From: an uncultured Prevotella sp.
GTDB taxonomy: Bacteria; Bacteroidota; Bacteroidia; Bacteroidales; Bacteroidaceae
Assembly (NCBI GenBank): GCA_905234815.1
Contig: CAJOIX010000012.1
Location: 1 to 48,238, forward strand
Reading direction: 5' to 3'
DNA length: 48,238 nucleotides
Under the pieces are notes generated by a model that was not told the origin of the DNA, made no database searches, and saw nothing but the letters and a program-made list of their open reading frames with translations. The position numbers were made by a program, and so were the translations under genes. Positions within the stretch are counted from its first letter, which is position 1, and each line of letters begins with the position of its first letter. Positions 35,941 to 44,599 of this stretch are shown in pieces.

Positions 35941-36417
35941 TTATTGTTGGATAAGTTTTTCTAACTGTTTGTTAATCTGTGCGTACGACACATGCTCGGC
36001 CAGTGCGATGAACACCGTGTCGATGCCCGCAATGGTGCCAAGCACACCCTCTATAGCCGCTGCATCCACCTCGCTGGCAAAGGCTGAGGCGAAACCCGAA
36101 AGTGTCTTGACCACCGCCAGGTTCTGCGAATAGCGAATAGAGAACACCCGCTTGCCGTCGCTCAGCGAAAGCTCGTCGCCGGTAGTGGTGATTCGGCGGT
36201 ATTTTTCTTCTGTGGGCAACACGTAATAATACTGTCCGCCGGGCCTGCTGGCCTTTGCCACCTTCAGCGTTTGCAAATCGCGGCTCAGCGTTGACTGGTT
36301 GAGCGTGTATCCGACTTCGGCCAATGCTGCCAGAATCTCCTCATGCCGCTGCAAACGACGCGTGGAAATAAGGTATTTCAGGTATTCTAACCGCTGACTG
36401 CGAGATTTCATCACCAT
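35941..36417 (-). CDS. argR: Arginine repressor ArgR
   Basis: The 158-residue protein has an N-terminal winged helix with SQRLEYLKYLISTRRLQRHEE and LNQSTLSRDLQTLKV, and a C-terminal arginine-binding hexamer domain with GTIAGIDTVFIAL. It should repress arginine synthesis genes when arginine is abundant. An ATG two codons later (36411, MKSRSQ) is an equal start. No arginine genes are nearby. Confidence 0.94.
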   Translation of the reverse strand: MVMKSRSQRLEYLKYLISTRRLQRHEEILAALAEVGYTLNQSTLSRDLQTLKVAKASRPGGQYYYVLPTEEKYRRITTTGDELSLSDGKRVFSIRYSQNLAVVKTLSGFASAFASEVDAAAIEGVLGTIAGIDTVFIALAEHVSYAQINKQLEKLIQQ

Positions 36418-36435
36418 TTATTTTTCTGCTCTCAC

Positions 36436-37143
36436 TTAACGCTCGCGACCGAAGATACGCAGCAGATAGAGGAACAGGTTAATAAAATCGAGATAGAGCG
36501 TAAGGGCCCCGATGAGCGCAAGTTTCTGAGCGCCTTCATCGGCAAACTCCTGCGTGGAAAGCATCTTGCGAATCTTTTGAGAGTCCCAGGCTGTCAAACC
36601 CACAAAGATGGCCACGCCGAGATAACTCAGCACTAAGTCCAATCCGCTGCTCTTCAGGAATATATTCACCAGCGAGGCAATGATCAGACCAATCAGCGCC
36701 ATGAACAGGATAGAGCCCATTTTCGACAGATCGCGCTTCGTAACGTAGCCATAGAAAGCCATGGCAGCGAAGGTGCCTGCCGTGATGAGAAATACCTTGG
36801 TGATAACCATGGGTGAATAGATCACCAGCAATGCCGAAAACGTAGCTCCGTTCAGCACGGAATAAGCCAGGAAGAGTAGGGTAGCGCTTTGCAGCGACAG
36901 CCGGTTCAGTGCTGCCGAGAGCCATATCACCAGCGCCAGTTCTCCGATGATGAGACCAAACAGCACCGCCGGATGATTATAAATACCATTCAGCAGGGCT
37001 GGGGTAGTGGCCACGCCATAGGCAGTCACGGCAGTAATGCCCAGTGCCAGTGTCATCCAGAGATACACCTTGCGCATCAGAGCAGGAAAAGCCTGCGAAG
37101 AATATCCCTCGAGGGGCATATCAAATCTTTCGTATTCGTTCAT
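36436..37143 (-). CDS. Bax inhibitor-1/YccA family membrane protein
   Basis: The 235-residue protein has seven predicted membrane helices and the Bax-inhibitor-1 motifs, including LTAWDSQKIRKM near the C-terminus. Bacterial members (BsYetJ-like) behave as pH-sensitive calcium leak channels; YccA in E. coli interacts with FtsH. The frame is open to 37191, but that position is inside a -7 element, so the ATG at 37143 (MNEYERFDMP) is used. It lies 18 bp before argR. Confidence 0.92.
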   Translation of the reverse strand: MNEYERFDMPLEGYSSQAFPALMRKVYLWMTLALGITAVTAYGVATTPALLNGIYNHPAVLFGLIIGELALVIWLSAALNRLSLQSATLLFLAYSVLNGATFSALLVIYSPMVITKVFLITAGTFAAMAFYGYVTKRDLSKMGSILFMALIGLIIASLVNIFLKSSGLDLVLSYLGVAIFVGLTAWDSQKIRKMLSTQEFADEGAQKLALIGALTLYLDFINLFLYLLRIFGRER

Positions 37144-37188
37144 TTCTGTTTGTTTTAATGTTTGACGTAGGAAAGTTGTTGTTGGTTG

Positions 37189-37196
37189 CAAATCTA
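37189..37196 (-). promoter_or_regulatory. -7 promoter element for the Bax inhibitor-1-argR-PspC run (TAGATTTG on the minus strand)
   Basis: CAAATCTA on the plus strand reads TAGATTTG on the minus strand, fitting TAnnTTTG, 45 bases before the ATG at 37143. Confidence 0.6.
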
Positions 37197-37239
37197 CTGA
37201 ATTTATTGCAACATCTGTGCCAATTTAAGGGTTTTTAAT

Positions 37240-37247
37240 TATTTTTG
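37240..37247 (+). promoter_or_regulatory. -7 promoter element for the SRPBCC gene (TATTTTTG)
   Basis: TATTTTTG fits TAnnTTTG, 49 bases before the ATG at 37297. It is divergent from the Bax inhibitor-1 promoter 44 bp away. Confidence 0.6.
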
Positions 37248-37296
37248 CACCACAAAACCACAAATTTGTAAAACATTAAAAACTGAAAATACTATC

Positions 37297-37710
37297 ATGT
37301 CAAAGTTTGAAAGTTCCGTTCGCGAGATTCCTTTCGCCCAAGAACAAGTATATCAGATGCTGAGCGATCTGAGCAATATCGACCGCGTGAAAGACCGTCT
37401 GCCTGCCGACAAAATACAAAACCTGGTGTTCGACCGCGACAGTGTGTCGATAGAAGTGCCCATGGCGGGTCAGATAGCCTTCCACATTGTGGACCGAGAG
37501 GAGCCAAAGACCATCAAGTTTGAGACAGTACAGAGCCCCATTCCCCTGAATCTCTGGATACAGCTGCTGCCCCTGACCGACGCCTCGTGCAAGATGAAAC
37601 TCACCATCAAGGCCGATATCAACCCCTTCATGGCTGCCATGGTGAAGAAACCGCTCGAAGAGGGCATCGAAAAAATTGCCGATGCACTGCAGCTGATACC
37701 ATATAATTGA
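37297..37710 (+). CDS. SRPBCC-fold protein
   Basis: The 137-residue protein has the START/SRPBCC pattern: an N-terminal beta strand, helix pair, a long central sheet and a C-terminal helix (MVKKPLEEGIEKIADALQLI). This is a small single-domain ligand-binding fold. Relatives are common in Bacteroidetes but the ligand is unknown. Confidence 0.8.
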   Translation: MSKFESSVREIPFAQEQVYQMLSDLSNIDRVKDRLPADKIQNLVFDRDSVSIEVPMAGQIAFHIVDREEPKTIKFETVQSPIPLNLWIQLLPLTDASCKMKLTIKADINPFMAAMVKKPLEEGIEKIADALQLIPYN

Positions 37711-37778
37711 CCCTCGCTACGCTCCTCGCTCCCGCCATTGAGCCAAGGGCGCAACCAACAAACCATATAAAAGAAAAA

Positions 37779-38375
37779 ATGACCAACGCTGGCAAAAGCA
37801 TAAAAAATGCGATTCCTGCATTTTTAGTTTCATCACTTTTCGTTGTTCTCCTCAGCGCTTGCGGTGGAGTAGAAAACGAATACAGCGACATTCGCTGCTA
37901 CTGCATCATCAACAATGGCAACCATCAAGACCCGACCCTTGCCTCGGCCATGAACGCAGCAGCACCAGGCGTTTTCTGCAAGATCCGCACAACCTACCAG
38001 AGCGGCGCCTCCTATTTTTCCTTTGAGAACAATCAAGGGCTTTCCTCACAATCACGTTTCGACGGCGAAGACCAGCGCCGGTCGGTCATTGTGGGGCTGA
38101 ACAACTCGCTCATCGTAGGATTCTCCAACGAGTCGCTGCCGGCTAAGTTCTATGCCTACGACGGCGAATGTCCCAACTGCTTCGACTATTCTGCCATTCC
38201 CGTGCGCAGCCATCCGCTGGTGATGACCTCCGACGGACTGGCCCGCTGCAACACGTGTCAACGCAGCTATGCACTCAACAATCTCGGTCGCGTGAGTGCT
38301 GGCGACGGAGGAAAGAAACTCACCCCGTACTACGCCTCTTGCACCGGCCCCTACGGCGTGCTCAGCGTGCAATAG
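37779..38375 (+). CDS. Putative lipoprotein with Rieske-like layout but two CxxC pairs
   Basis: The 198-residue protein has a type II signal peptide with lipobox (LLSAC, Cys28). Its C-terminal third contains ECPNC (Cys131, Cys134) and RCNTCQRSYALNNLGRVSAGDGG (Cys157, Cys160). The spacing and the following loop resemble a Rieske domain, where the pattern is CxH...CxxH, but both histidines are replaced by cysteine, as in rubredoxin-like zinc or iron sites. The frame is open to 37707, but the ATG at 37779 (MTNAGKSIKN) gives a proper signal peptide. I do not recognise a named family with certainty. Confidence 0.72.
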   Translation: MTNAGKSIKNAIPAFLVSSLFVVLLSACGGVENEYSDIRCYCIINNGNHQDPTLASAMNAAAPGVFCKIRTTYQSGASYFSFENNQGLSSQSRFDGEDQRRSVIVGLNNSLIVGFSNESLPAKFYAYDGECPNCFDYSAIPVRSHPLVMTSDGLARCNTCQRSYALNNLGRVSAGDGGKKLTPYYASCTGPYGVLSVQ

Positions 38376-38431
38376 CGTCAGCGGCCGCTACTGAAAGAAA
38401 CGCGCCGACGCAATTTTTACATTCCTAAATT

Positions 38432-38439
38432 TACCTTTG
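38432..38439 (+). promoter_or_regulatory. -7 promoter element for tRNA-Leu (TACCTTTG)
   Basis: TACCTTTG fits TAnnTTTG and ends 16 bases before the mature tRNA. Confidence 0.7.
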
Positions 38440-38455
38440 CCCACCCAATAAGGCT

Positions 38456-38539
38456 GCCGCGATGGTGGAATGGTAGACACGAGGGACTTAAAATCCCTTG
38501 GCCATAACGGCTGTGCGGGTTCGAGTCCCGCTCGCGGCA
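38456..38539 (+). tRNA. tRNA-Leu (anticodon UAA)
   Basis: A complete class II cloverleaf is visible. Acceptor GCCGCGA (38456-38462) pairs with TCGCGGC (38532-38538), with discriminator A at 38539. The anticodon stem AGGGA/TCCCT encloses CTTAAAA, giving anticodon TAA at 38489-38491. A long variable arm (TTGGCCATAACGGCTGT) and GGTTCGAGTCC T-arm follow. The CCA end is not encoded. Confidence 0.97.
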
Positions 38540-38577
38540 CTGTTCAAAGGAACAATCAATAATTCGTAATTGCAATT

Positions 38578-39597
38578 ATGATTACTCAACGCAGCAAGAC
38601 CATTCGTGCATTTTTATTTCTCATTCTTTTTGCATCTCTGCTTGCTGCCTGCTCATCAGACAAAACTTCCTTCCACATTCGTGGCACGCTGAAAAACCTG
38701 GAGCAAGCCGAACTGCTGGTGCTTAGCCCCGACGGCGCCATTGAAGGCATCGACACCATACGCGTGGTGCAGGGTAAATTCCGCTACTCCAACCACTGCC
38801 AGCGCCCAGGCACACTCCTGCTCGTCTTCCCTAACGCGTCGCAGCAACCGATATTCGTGGCTGGCGGAAAGACTTTGAAACTGACAGCCGATGCCAGAAA
38901 CCTGAAGGAAACCCGCGTCACTGGGTCGTCCGACAATGAACTGATGAACGAATTCCGCGAAGCCACGCTCTATGTCCAGCCCCAAGAAGAGCAAAAGGCA
39001 GCAGCGGCCTTCATTGCCGAACACCCCAAGAGCCTCACAGCGCAATACTTGCTGCGCCGTTTTTTTCTGGAAACAGCCAAGCCCGACTATCGTAAGGCGC
39101 TCACACTCATTCGCCAGATGCTGCGCCAAGGAGCCGACTCGCTCACCCTACGACAACTGAAATACGACCTTCAACGCATTGCCGCCGCCGATAATCAACA
39201 GCCACTTCCAGCCTTTTCTATCCAAACTGTTGACGGCAAAACCGTGACGCAGGCCGCTTTTCGTCAGGCTCGCACTGGCATCATCGTTTCCTTTGCACCA
39301 TGGAACATTGCCAGCATGAGCTGCAACAAAGCCCTTCGACAGTTCCGCAAGCAACACCGCGACAGTCTGCCCATGCTCTCCATCTGTCTTGACGGCAATC
39401 TGGTGCGCTGCAAACAAACCATTGAGCGTGACACGCTCAACTGGTCGGTGGCTTGTCCGAAAGAACTCTTGAGCAATCCTGCCATCGAAAGCCTTGCCAT
39501 CGATGCTATCCCCACATACCTTATTGTGGAGAAAGGTCGCATTGTCAAGCGCGGCTACGACCCGAATGAACTGGAGTCAGACCTGAAAAAACGCTGA
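38578..39597 (+). CDS. DUF4369/thioredoxin-like lipoprotein with degenerate active site
   Basis: The 339-residue protein has a lipobox (LLAAC, Cys25), an N-terminal DUF4369-type beta domain (about 30-115), a helical linker, and a C-terminal thioredoxin/AhpC-TSA-like fold (about 205-335). The active-site loop reads APWNIASMSC (240-249), so the CxxC of an oxidoreductase is missing, although the cis-proline region AIPTYLI is kept. Relatives with CxxC are periplasmic thiol-disulfide proteins (ResA/TlpA type). Here a redox role is doubtful. It lies just before the type IX secretion genes. Confidence 0.8.
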   Translation: MITQRSKTIRAFLFLILFASLLAACSSDKTSFHIRGTLKNLEQAELLVLSPDGAIEGIDTIRVVQGKFRYSNHCQRPGTLLLVFPNASQQPIFVAGGKTLKLTADARNLKETRVTGSSDNELMNEFREATLYVQPQEEQKAAAAFIAEHPKSLTAQYLLRRFFLETAKPDYRKALTLIRQMLRQGADSLTLRQLKYDLQRIAAADNQQPLPAFSIQTVDGKTVTQAAFRQARTGIIVSFAPWNIASMSCNKALRQFRKQHRDSLPMLSICLDGNLVRCKQTIERDTLNWSVACPKELLSNPAIESLAIDAIPTYLIVEKGRIVKRGYDPNELESDLKKR

Positions 39598-39623
39598 TTT
39601 CTACACGCGCCAGTGCAATAAAA

Positions 39624-39631
39624 TATGTTTG
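39624..39631 (+). promoter_or_regulatory. -7 promoter element for the por genes (TATGTTTG)
   Basis: TATGTTTG fits TAnnTTTG and lies 16 bases before the GTG at 39648. Confidence 0.55.
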
Positions 39632-39647
39632 TGCGCGTTATTCCTAC

Positions 39648-40586
39648 GTGTTAAGACGGAAAATCATCATACTCTGCGTCGTGGCGCTGAGCCCTTTGTC
39701 GGCTCTGGCGCAATACGATGTGGCCTTCAGCCATTACTTCGATATGGAGCCGCAGTTCAACCCTGCTGCCGCCGGTAAGACGGACAAATTGAACATCACG
39801 GGTGCCTATGCCCTCGACATGGCAGGCTTTGAACACAATCCGCGCACCATGTATATCGGAGCCGACATGGCGTTGATGCTATTCAACCAGCGCCACGGTC
39901 TGGGTGTACAACTGATGAACGACCAGATAGGTGCCTTCACCCACCAGAAACTCGCCCTGCAATATGCCTACCACCACAAACTGTTCGGCGGCCGCATCAG
40001 CGCCGGTGTGCAAATTGGTTTGCTGAGCGAGAGTCTCGACGGATCGAAAATCGATGTGGAAGACACTTCCGACCCAGCGTTCTCGTCAAGCCAATCGGAC
40101 GGCAACGGCATGGACATCTCCGCAGGCTTGTACTATCAGCGCGGCCCGTGGTATGTTGGCGCCTCAGTGGCACATCTCAACGCGCCGACCATCACGCTCG
40201 GAGAAACCAGCGAACTGAAAATCGATGCAACCTATTATTTTACAGGTGGATACAATATACGACTGAGAAATCCGTTTTTAACAATACAACCTTCATTCCT
40301 CGTGCGCTACGATGGGGCAGAACACCGCGAAGACCTCACGGCCCGACTCGTCTATCGCCACGATGAGAAAATGCTCTACGGCGGTGTGACCTACAGTCCA
40401 TCCACCTCAGTCACCTTCCTCGTGGGCGGAACCTACCATGGCGTGGTGCTCGGCTATAGCTACGAGTACTACACCGAGAAACTCAACCCTGGCAATGGAG
40501 GCCACGAGCTCTTCGTGGGCTATCAAATGGATCTCAATTTGGCCAAGAAGGGAAAGAATAAGCACAAGAGCGTGAGACTCTTATAA
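39648..40586 (+). CDS. porP: Type IX secretion system membrane protein PorP/SprF
   Basis: The 312-residue protein has a signal peptide (cleavage after ALA, about residue 21) and the PorP/SprF family pattern beginning YDVAFSHYFDMEPQFNPAAAGK, followed by beta strands typical of an outer-membrane barrel. It works with PorK, PorN and others in the type IX secretion system. The start is GTG at 39648; no ATG is available upstream in frame. porK follows after 34 bp. Confidence 0.93.
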   Translation: MLRRKIIILCVVALSPLSALAQYDVAFSHYFDMEPQFNPAAAGKTDKLNITGAYALDMAGFEHNPRTMYIGADMALMLFNQRHGLGVQLMNDQIGAFTHQKLALQYAYHHKLFGGRISAGVQIGLLSESLDGSKIDVEDTSDPAFSSSQSDGNGMDISAGLYYQRGPWYVGASVAHLNAPTITLGETSELKIDATYYFTGGYNIRLRNPFLTIQPSFLVRYDGAEHREDLTARLVYRHDEKMLYGGVTYSPSTSVTFLVGGTYHGVVLGYSYEYYTEKLNPGNGGHELFVGYQMDLNLAKKGKNKHKSVRLL

Positions 40587-40620
40587 GAAGACAGAAACTA
40601 TAATTAGATAAAAATAGCAC

Positions 40621-42075
40621 ATGAAACAACTTTTTCAATTTGCAAGTGCAATACTGGTGACCATGCTGCTGACGGCATGCTTCGGTTCCAAACAGCTTTC
40701 TATGGCTGGCCGAGGCGGCGAAGTGATTGGCGTTGGCGGCACACGCACCTTCAACGAGCCCACACCTTTCGGCATGACCCGCATCGACCGTGGTTATGTG
40801 CGTATGGGACTCGCCAAGCAAGACTCCCTCTGGGGAAAAGAAACTCCCGTGAAGGACATCTCGGTAGAAGGATTCTGGATGGACGAAACAGAAGTGACCA
40901 ACTCGAAGTATCGCCAATTTGTCATGTGGGTACGCGACAGTATTCTCCGCACTCGTCTGGCCGATCCGCAGTATGCCGGCGACGAGTCGTACATGATTAC
41001 CGAAGATAAGTATGGCAATCCCGTGGAGCCCCGCGTAAACTGGAAGAAATCGCTGCCCCGCAAACCAAACGAAGACGAGCAGCGCGCCATCGAAAGCCTC
41101 TACGTGACCAACCCCGTCACAGGCGAACGGCTCTTGGATTATCGCCAGCTGAACTATAAATACGAAATCTACGACTACACCTCGGCTGCCCTGCGCCGCA
41201 ACCGCATGAATCCCGAGGAGCGGTCGCTGAACACCGATATTGTGGTGAACCCCGACGAGGTGATCATGATTTCGAAAGACACGGCCTACATCGACGATGA
41301 AGGACGCATCCATCAGGAAACCATCAACCGCCCGCTCTCTGGCCCGTGGGATTTTCTCAATACCTACATTGTGAACGTCTATCCCGACACTACCTGCTGG
41401 GTGAACGACTTCCACAACTCGGAGAACGAGACCTATCTGCGCAACTATTTCTCCAATGCTGCCTACAACGACTATCCCGTGGTGGGCGTCACTTGGGAAC
41501 AGGCCAATGCTTTCTGCGCCTGGCGCACCGACTATCTGCTCAAAGGGCTCGGCGCCGAGGCACGTTATGTGCAGCGCTACCGCCTGCCAACAGAGGCCGA
41601 GTGGGAATATGCCGCACGCGGACGACAGCAAAACGAGTTCCCCTGGGAAAATCAAGACGTGAAAAACGGCGACGGATGCTTCTATGCCAACTTCAAGCCC
41701 GACCGCGGCAACTACACCGAAGACGGCAACCTCATCACCTCGCGTGTTGGCATCTATGCCACAAACAGCAACGGACTCTACGACATGGCTGGCAATGTGG
41801 CCGAATGGACCTCGACCATCTACACCGAGTCGGGCCTCGATGCCATGAACGACCTCAACCCGACGCTCCTCTACAACGCAGCCAAGGAAGACCCCTACCG
41901 ACTGAAAAAAAAGAGCGTGCGCGGCGGTTCGTGGAAAGACCCCGAATCGTTCATTCGCTCGGCATGGCGCTCATGGGAATACCAGAACCAGCCCCGCTCG
42001 TACATAGGCTTCCGCTGCGTGCGCAGTCTGGCCACCACCACAAGTAACAAACAGAAAAAGTCGAAACGGAAATGA
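40621..42075 (+). CDS. porK: Type IX secretion system lipoprotein PorK/GldK
   Basis: The 484-residue protein has a lipobox (MLLTAC, Cys20) and a formylglycine-generating-enzyme (sulfatase-modifying factor) fold: EVTNSKYRQF near 93, RLPTEAEWEYAARG at about 321, and GFRCVRS near the C-terminus. In the type IX secretion system the fold is structural: PorK forms a large outer-membrane-attached ring with PorN. It overlaps porL by 4 bp. Confidence 0.95.
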   Translation: MKQLFQFASAILVTMLLTACFGSKQLSMAGRGGEVIGVGGTRTFNEPTPFGMTRIDRGYVRMGLAKQDSLWGKETPVKDISVEGFWMDETEVTNSKYRQFVMWVRDSILRTRLADPQYAGDESYMITEDKYGNPVEPRVNWKKSLPRKPNEDEQRAIESLYVTNPVTGERLLDYRQLNYKYEIYDYTSAALRRNRMNPEERSLNTDIVVNPDEVIMISKDTAYIDDEGRIHQETINRPLSGPWDFLNTYIVNVYPDTTCWVNDFHNSENETYLRNYFSNAAYNDYPVVGVTWEQANAFCAWRTDYLLKGLGAEARYVQRYRLPTEAEWEYAARGRQQNEFPWENQDVKNGDGCFYANFKPDRGNYTEDGNLITSRVGIYATNSNGLYDMAGNVAEWTSTIYTESGLDAMNDLNPTLLYNAAKEDPYRLKKKSVRGGSWKDPESFIRSAWRSWEYQNQPRSYIGFRCVRSLATTTSNKQKKSKRK

Positions 42076-42863
42076 CAAAGTACAGCAAAATAAATTTTAT
42101 CTACCGTCTGCAGAAGTGGATGGATAGTGTGCCAGGACAAACATTCCTGAACTACGCATACTCATGGGGTGCATCGATCGTAATCCTCGGTACACTCTTC
42201 AAGCTGACCCACCTGCCGGGAGCCAACCTCATGCTCTACCTCGGCATGGGCACCGAAGTGGTGGTATTCTTCATCTCGGCTTTCGACCGTCCGTTCGACA
42301 AGACTGCCATCGGACTCGATCTGCCCACCTCGCTTTCGCCAGCTAAAGAGGACGAAGAGGAAACGGCAGAGACCGATGAAGAGCAACTCTCAGCTGAACC
42401 CATCGTGGCTCAGCCTGCCAACTCCGGTCAACCGGCAGCCAACTTGGGCGGAGGCACCATCATCATTGGCGGCGGCGTTGCAGCCCCTGGTGCTGTTCCT
42501 GCGGCAGGTACAGTTGCTACGGCCGGTACAGTTGCTGCGGCCGGTGCATCTGAGAATACTCCCGAACTGCTCACCGCACAGACCAACTATGTCGATGCCC
42601 TCAATTCGCTCACCGAAACGCTGGGCAAGGTATCGGAGCAGAGCCGCCGTCTGAGCGTTGACAGCGAAGAGATGGAAAATCTCAACCGCACACTCACAGG
42701 CATTTGCAAGGTTTACGAGATGCAGCTCAAGAGCGCTTCGCAACAAATTGGCACCATCGACCAAATCAACGAGCAGACACGCCGCATGGCCGAGCAGATT
42801 GAGCAGCTCAACCAGATTTATGCCCGCATGATTACTGCCATGACCGCCAACCTGAAAGACTAA
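42072..42863 (+). CDS. porL: Type IX secretion system motor protein PorL/GldL
   Basis: The 263-residue protein has two membrane helices (about 30-46 and 51-71) around the conserved FKLTHLPGA loop, a variable acidic and Ala/Gly/Val-rich linker (about 80-160), and a C-terminal coiled coil. With PorM it forms the proton-driven motor that powers type IX secretion. The linker contains two full 18-bp DNA repeats and part of a third (42501-42551). Confidence 0.95.
   Translation: MTKYSKINFIYRLQKWMDSVPGQTFLNYAYSWGASIVILGTLFKLTHLPGANLMLYLGMGTEVVVFFISAFDRPFDKTAIGLDLPTSLSPAKEDEEETAETDEEQLSAEPIVAQPANSGQPAANLGGGTIIIGGGVAAPGAVPAAGTVATAGTVAAAGASENTPELLTAQTNYVDALNSLTETLGKVSEQSRRLSVDSEEMENLNRTLTGICKVYEMQLKSASQQIGTIDQINEQTRRMAEQIEQLNQIYARMITAMTANLKD
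42501..42551 (+). repeat. 18-bp in-frame tandem repeat in porL
   Basis: GCGGCAGGTACAGTTGCT (42501-42518), ACGGCCGGTACAGTTGCT (42519-42536) and a partial third unit encode AAGTVA, TAGTVA, AAGAS. The length is a multiple of 3, so copy-number change would not break the frame. Confidence 0.85.
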
Positions 42864-42893
42864 ATTGTAAATTGTCAAATAGAGAATAAATAG

Positions 42894-44438
42894 ATGGCAA
42901 TAAAGAAACGACCAGTCAGCCCACGCCAGAAGATGATCAATCTGATGTACGTGGTACTCATGGCAATGCTTGCCTTGAACATCTCTACCGAGGTGCTCAA
43001 TGGTTTCTCTATTGTGGAAGACAGCCTGCGCCGCACCACAGCCAGCTCCACGAAAGAGAACGCCACGCTGTTCGATGAGTTTGCCCAGCAGATGAAATCG
43101 AACCCCGAGAAGGTGCGCCAGTGGTTTGAGAAAGCCACAGAGGTGAAGCAGATGAGCGACTCGCTCTACAACTTCGCCCAGCATCTGAAGGAAGCCATTG
43201 TGCGCGAAGCCGACGGAAAAGATGGCGATGTGCTGAACATCAAGAATAAAGATAACCTTGAAGCAGCCTCCCACGTGATGCTGGCACCGGCCACAGGACA
43301 GGGACAGAAGCTCTTCGATGGCATCAACCGTTTCCGCGAGCGCATACTCACCATGGTGAACGATGAGCACGAGAAGGAAATGATCCGTGCCAATCTCTCC
43401 ACCGAACTGCCCAAAGGTGCTGTGACCATGGGCAAGAACTGGCAGGAGTATATGTTTGAGAATATGCCGGTGGCAGCCGCCGTTACGCTGCTCTCGAAGC
43501 TGCAGAGCGATGTGCGCTATGCCGAAGGTGCAGTGCTCCACCGACTGGTGTCGAATGTGGATGTGAAGGATTTGCGCGTGAACAAGCTCACGGCCTTCGT
43601 CATTCCCGAGTCGCGCACCGTGATCAGTGGCGATCTCTTCCAAGCCAAGATAGTCATGGCCGCCGTCGATACCACCCAGGTGCCCGAAGTGTATGTGGGC
43701 GGACGCAAAATTGAAGGCGAAGACTATCGCTTCACGGCAGGTGGAGTAGGGGAGCACTCGTTCTCAGGCTACATCACCATGACCAATGCCAATGGCGAAA
43801 AGATTCAGCGAGAGTTCACACAGAAATACACCGTGGTAGGCCCGACGGCCACCGTGAGTGCCGACCTGATGAATGTGCTCTACGCCGGCTACGACAACCC
43901 CATATCCATCTCCATTCCTGGTGTGCCGCTCAATGCCGTATCGGCCTCGATGAGCGCCGGCGGATTCCGCTCCGTAGGCATGGGCAAGTATATTGCCCGC
44001 CCAACGACCGTGGGCCACGATGTGACCATCAGCGTATCGAGCAACCAGAACGGCCGCTCGCGACAGATGGGAAAATACACCTTCCATGTGCGTAAACTGC
44101 CCGACCCGACGGCCTACATCACGCTGGGCACCGACCGTTTCCGCGGCGGTGGACTGGCCAAGGCTTCGCTCATGGGAGCCACCGGCATCAAAGCAGCTAT
44201 CGACGACGGCATACTCGATGTGCCGTTCAAGGTGGTGAGCTTCGAAACGGTGTTCTTCGACAATATGGGCAACGCAGTGCCAATGTCGTCGGCAGGCGCC
44301 AACTTCTCCGACCGTCAGCGCGAAACCTTCCGCAAGCTGTCGCGCAACAAGCGGTTCTACATCTCGCGCATCACCGCCATCGGCCCCGACGGCATCACGC
44401 GAACGCTGCCCTCGGCCATGGAGATAGTAGTGAAATAA
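42894..44438 (+). CDS. porM: Type IX secretion system motor protein PorM/GldM
   Basis: The 514-residue protein begins with a single membrane helix (about 15-33, in MINLMYVVLMAMLALNIS) followed by the long periplasmic stalk of four domains known for GldM/PorM. It couples the PorL motor to the outer-membrane PorK-PorN ring. It lies 30 bp after porL. The usual short gap to porN is replaced by about 220 bp of repeat-containing DNA. Confidence 0.96.
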   Translation: MAIKKRPVSPRQKMINLMYVVLMAMLALNISTEVLNGFSIVEDSLRRTTASSTKENATLFDEFAQQMKSNPEKVRQWFEKATEVKQMSDSLYNFAQHLKEAIVREADGKDGDVLNIKNKDNLEAASHVMLAPATGQGQKLFDGINRFRERILTMVNDEHEKEMIRANLSTELPKGAVTMGKNWQEYMFENMPVAAAVTLLSKLQSDVRYAEGAVLHRLVSNVDVKDLRVNKLTAFVIPESRTVISGDLFQAKIVMAAVDTTQVPEVYVGGRKIEGEDYRFTAGGVGEHSFSGYITMTNANGEKIQREFTQKYTVVGPTATVSADLMNVLYAGYDNPISISIPGVPLNAVSASMSAGGFRSVGMGKYIARPTTVGHDVTISVSSNQNGRSRQMGKYTFHVRKLPDPTAYITLGTDRFRGGGLAKASLMGATGIKAAIDDGILDVPFKVVSFETVFFDNMGNAVPMSSAGANFSDRQRETFRKLSRNKRFYISRITAIGPDGITRTLPSAMEIVVK

Positions 44439-44462
44439 AGCCTCAAACGGCCCCCTCGTAAT

Positions 44463-44530
44463 CTCCCTCTCTTGATGGAAAGGCAACGGGTATGCGAGCA
44501 AAGCGCGGGAATGAGGGGCTGGGGAGAGGC
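44463..44530 (-). repeat. Interspersed repeat module A, copy 1 (inverted relative to copy 2)
   Basis: The reverse complement of these 68 bases matches 46089-46155 at about 65 positions, with one indel and about two substitutions. It lies between porM and porN. The module is non-coding, although the same short peptide frame is open in both copies. Confidence 0.92.
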
Positions 44531-44562
44531 CACTCCTTAGGCTTCTTAACTCCTAAAACAGT

Positions 44563-44599
44563 ATTGTCTGAACTCCTGTAACTCCTGAACTCCTGAACT
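44563..44599 (-). repeat. Interspersed repeat module B, copy 1
   Basis: Its reverse complement (GTTCAGGAGTTACAGGAGTT...CAGACAATACT) matches about 46263-46302. The module is made of near-repeats of AGGAGTTCA/AGGAGTTAC, about 9 bp long. Confidence 0.85.

Noticed and set aside
39625..39654. Possible 9-codon leader peptide (MFVRVIPTC) overlapping the porP start
   Set aside because: Its ATG lies within the -7 element TATGTTTG, so it would not be transcribed.
40534..41655. 373-codon open frame on the minus strand opposite porK
   Set aside because: It is a shadow of porK with low-complexity His/Gly content and no domain.
42390..43757. 455-codon open frame on the minus strand across porL and porM
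   Set aside because: It is antisense to two well-supported genes, has a His/Val/Leu-rich shadow composition, and no promoter or domain is visible.
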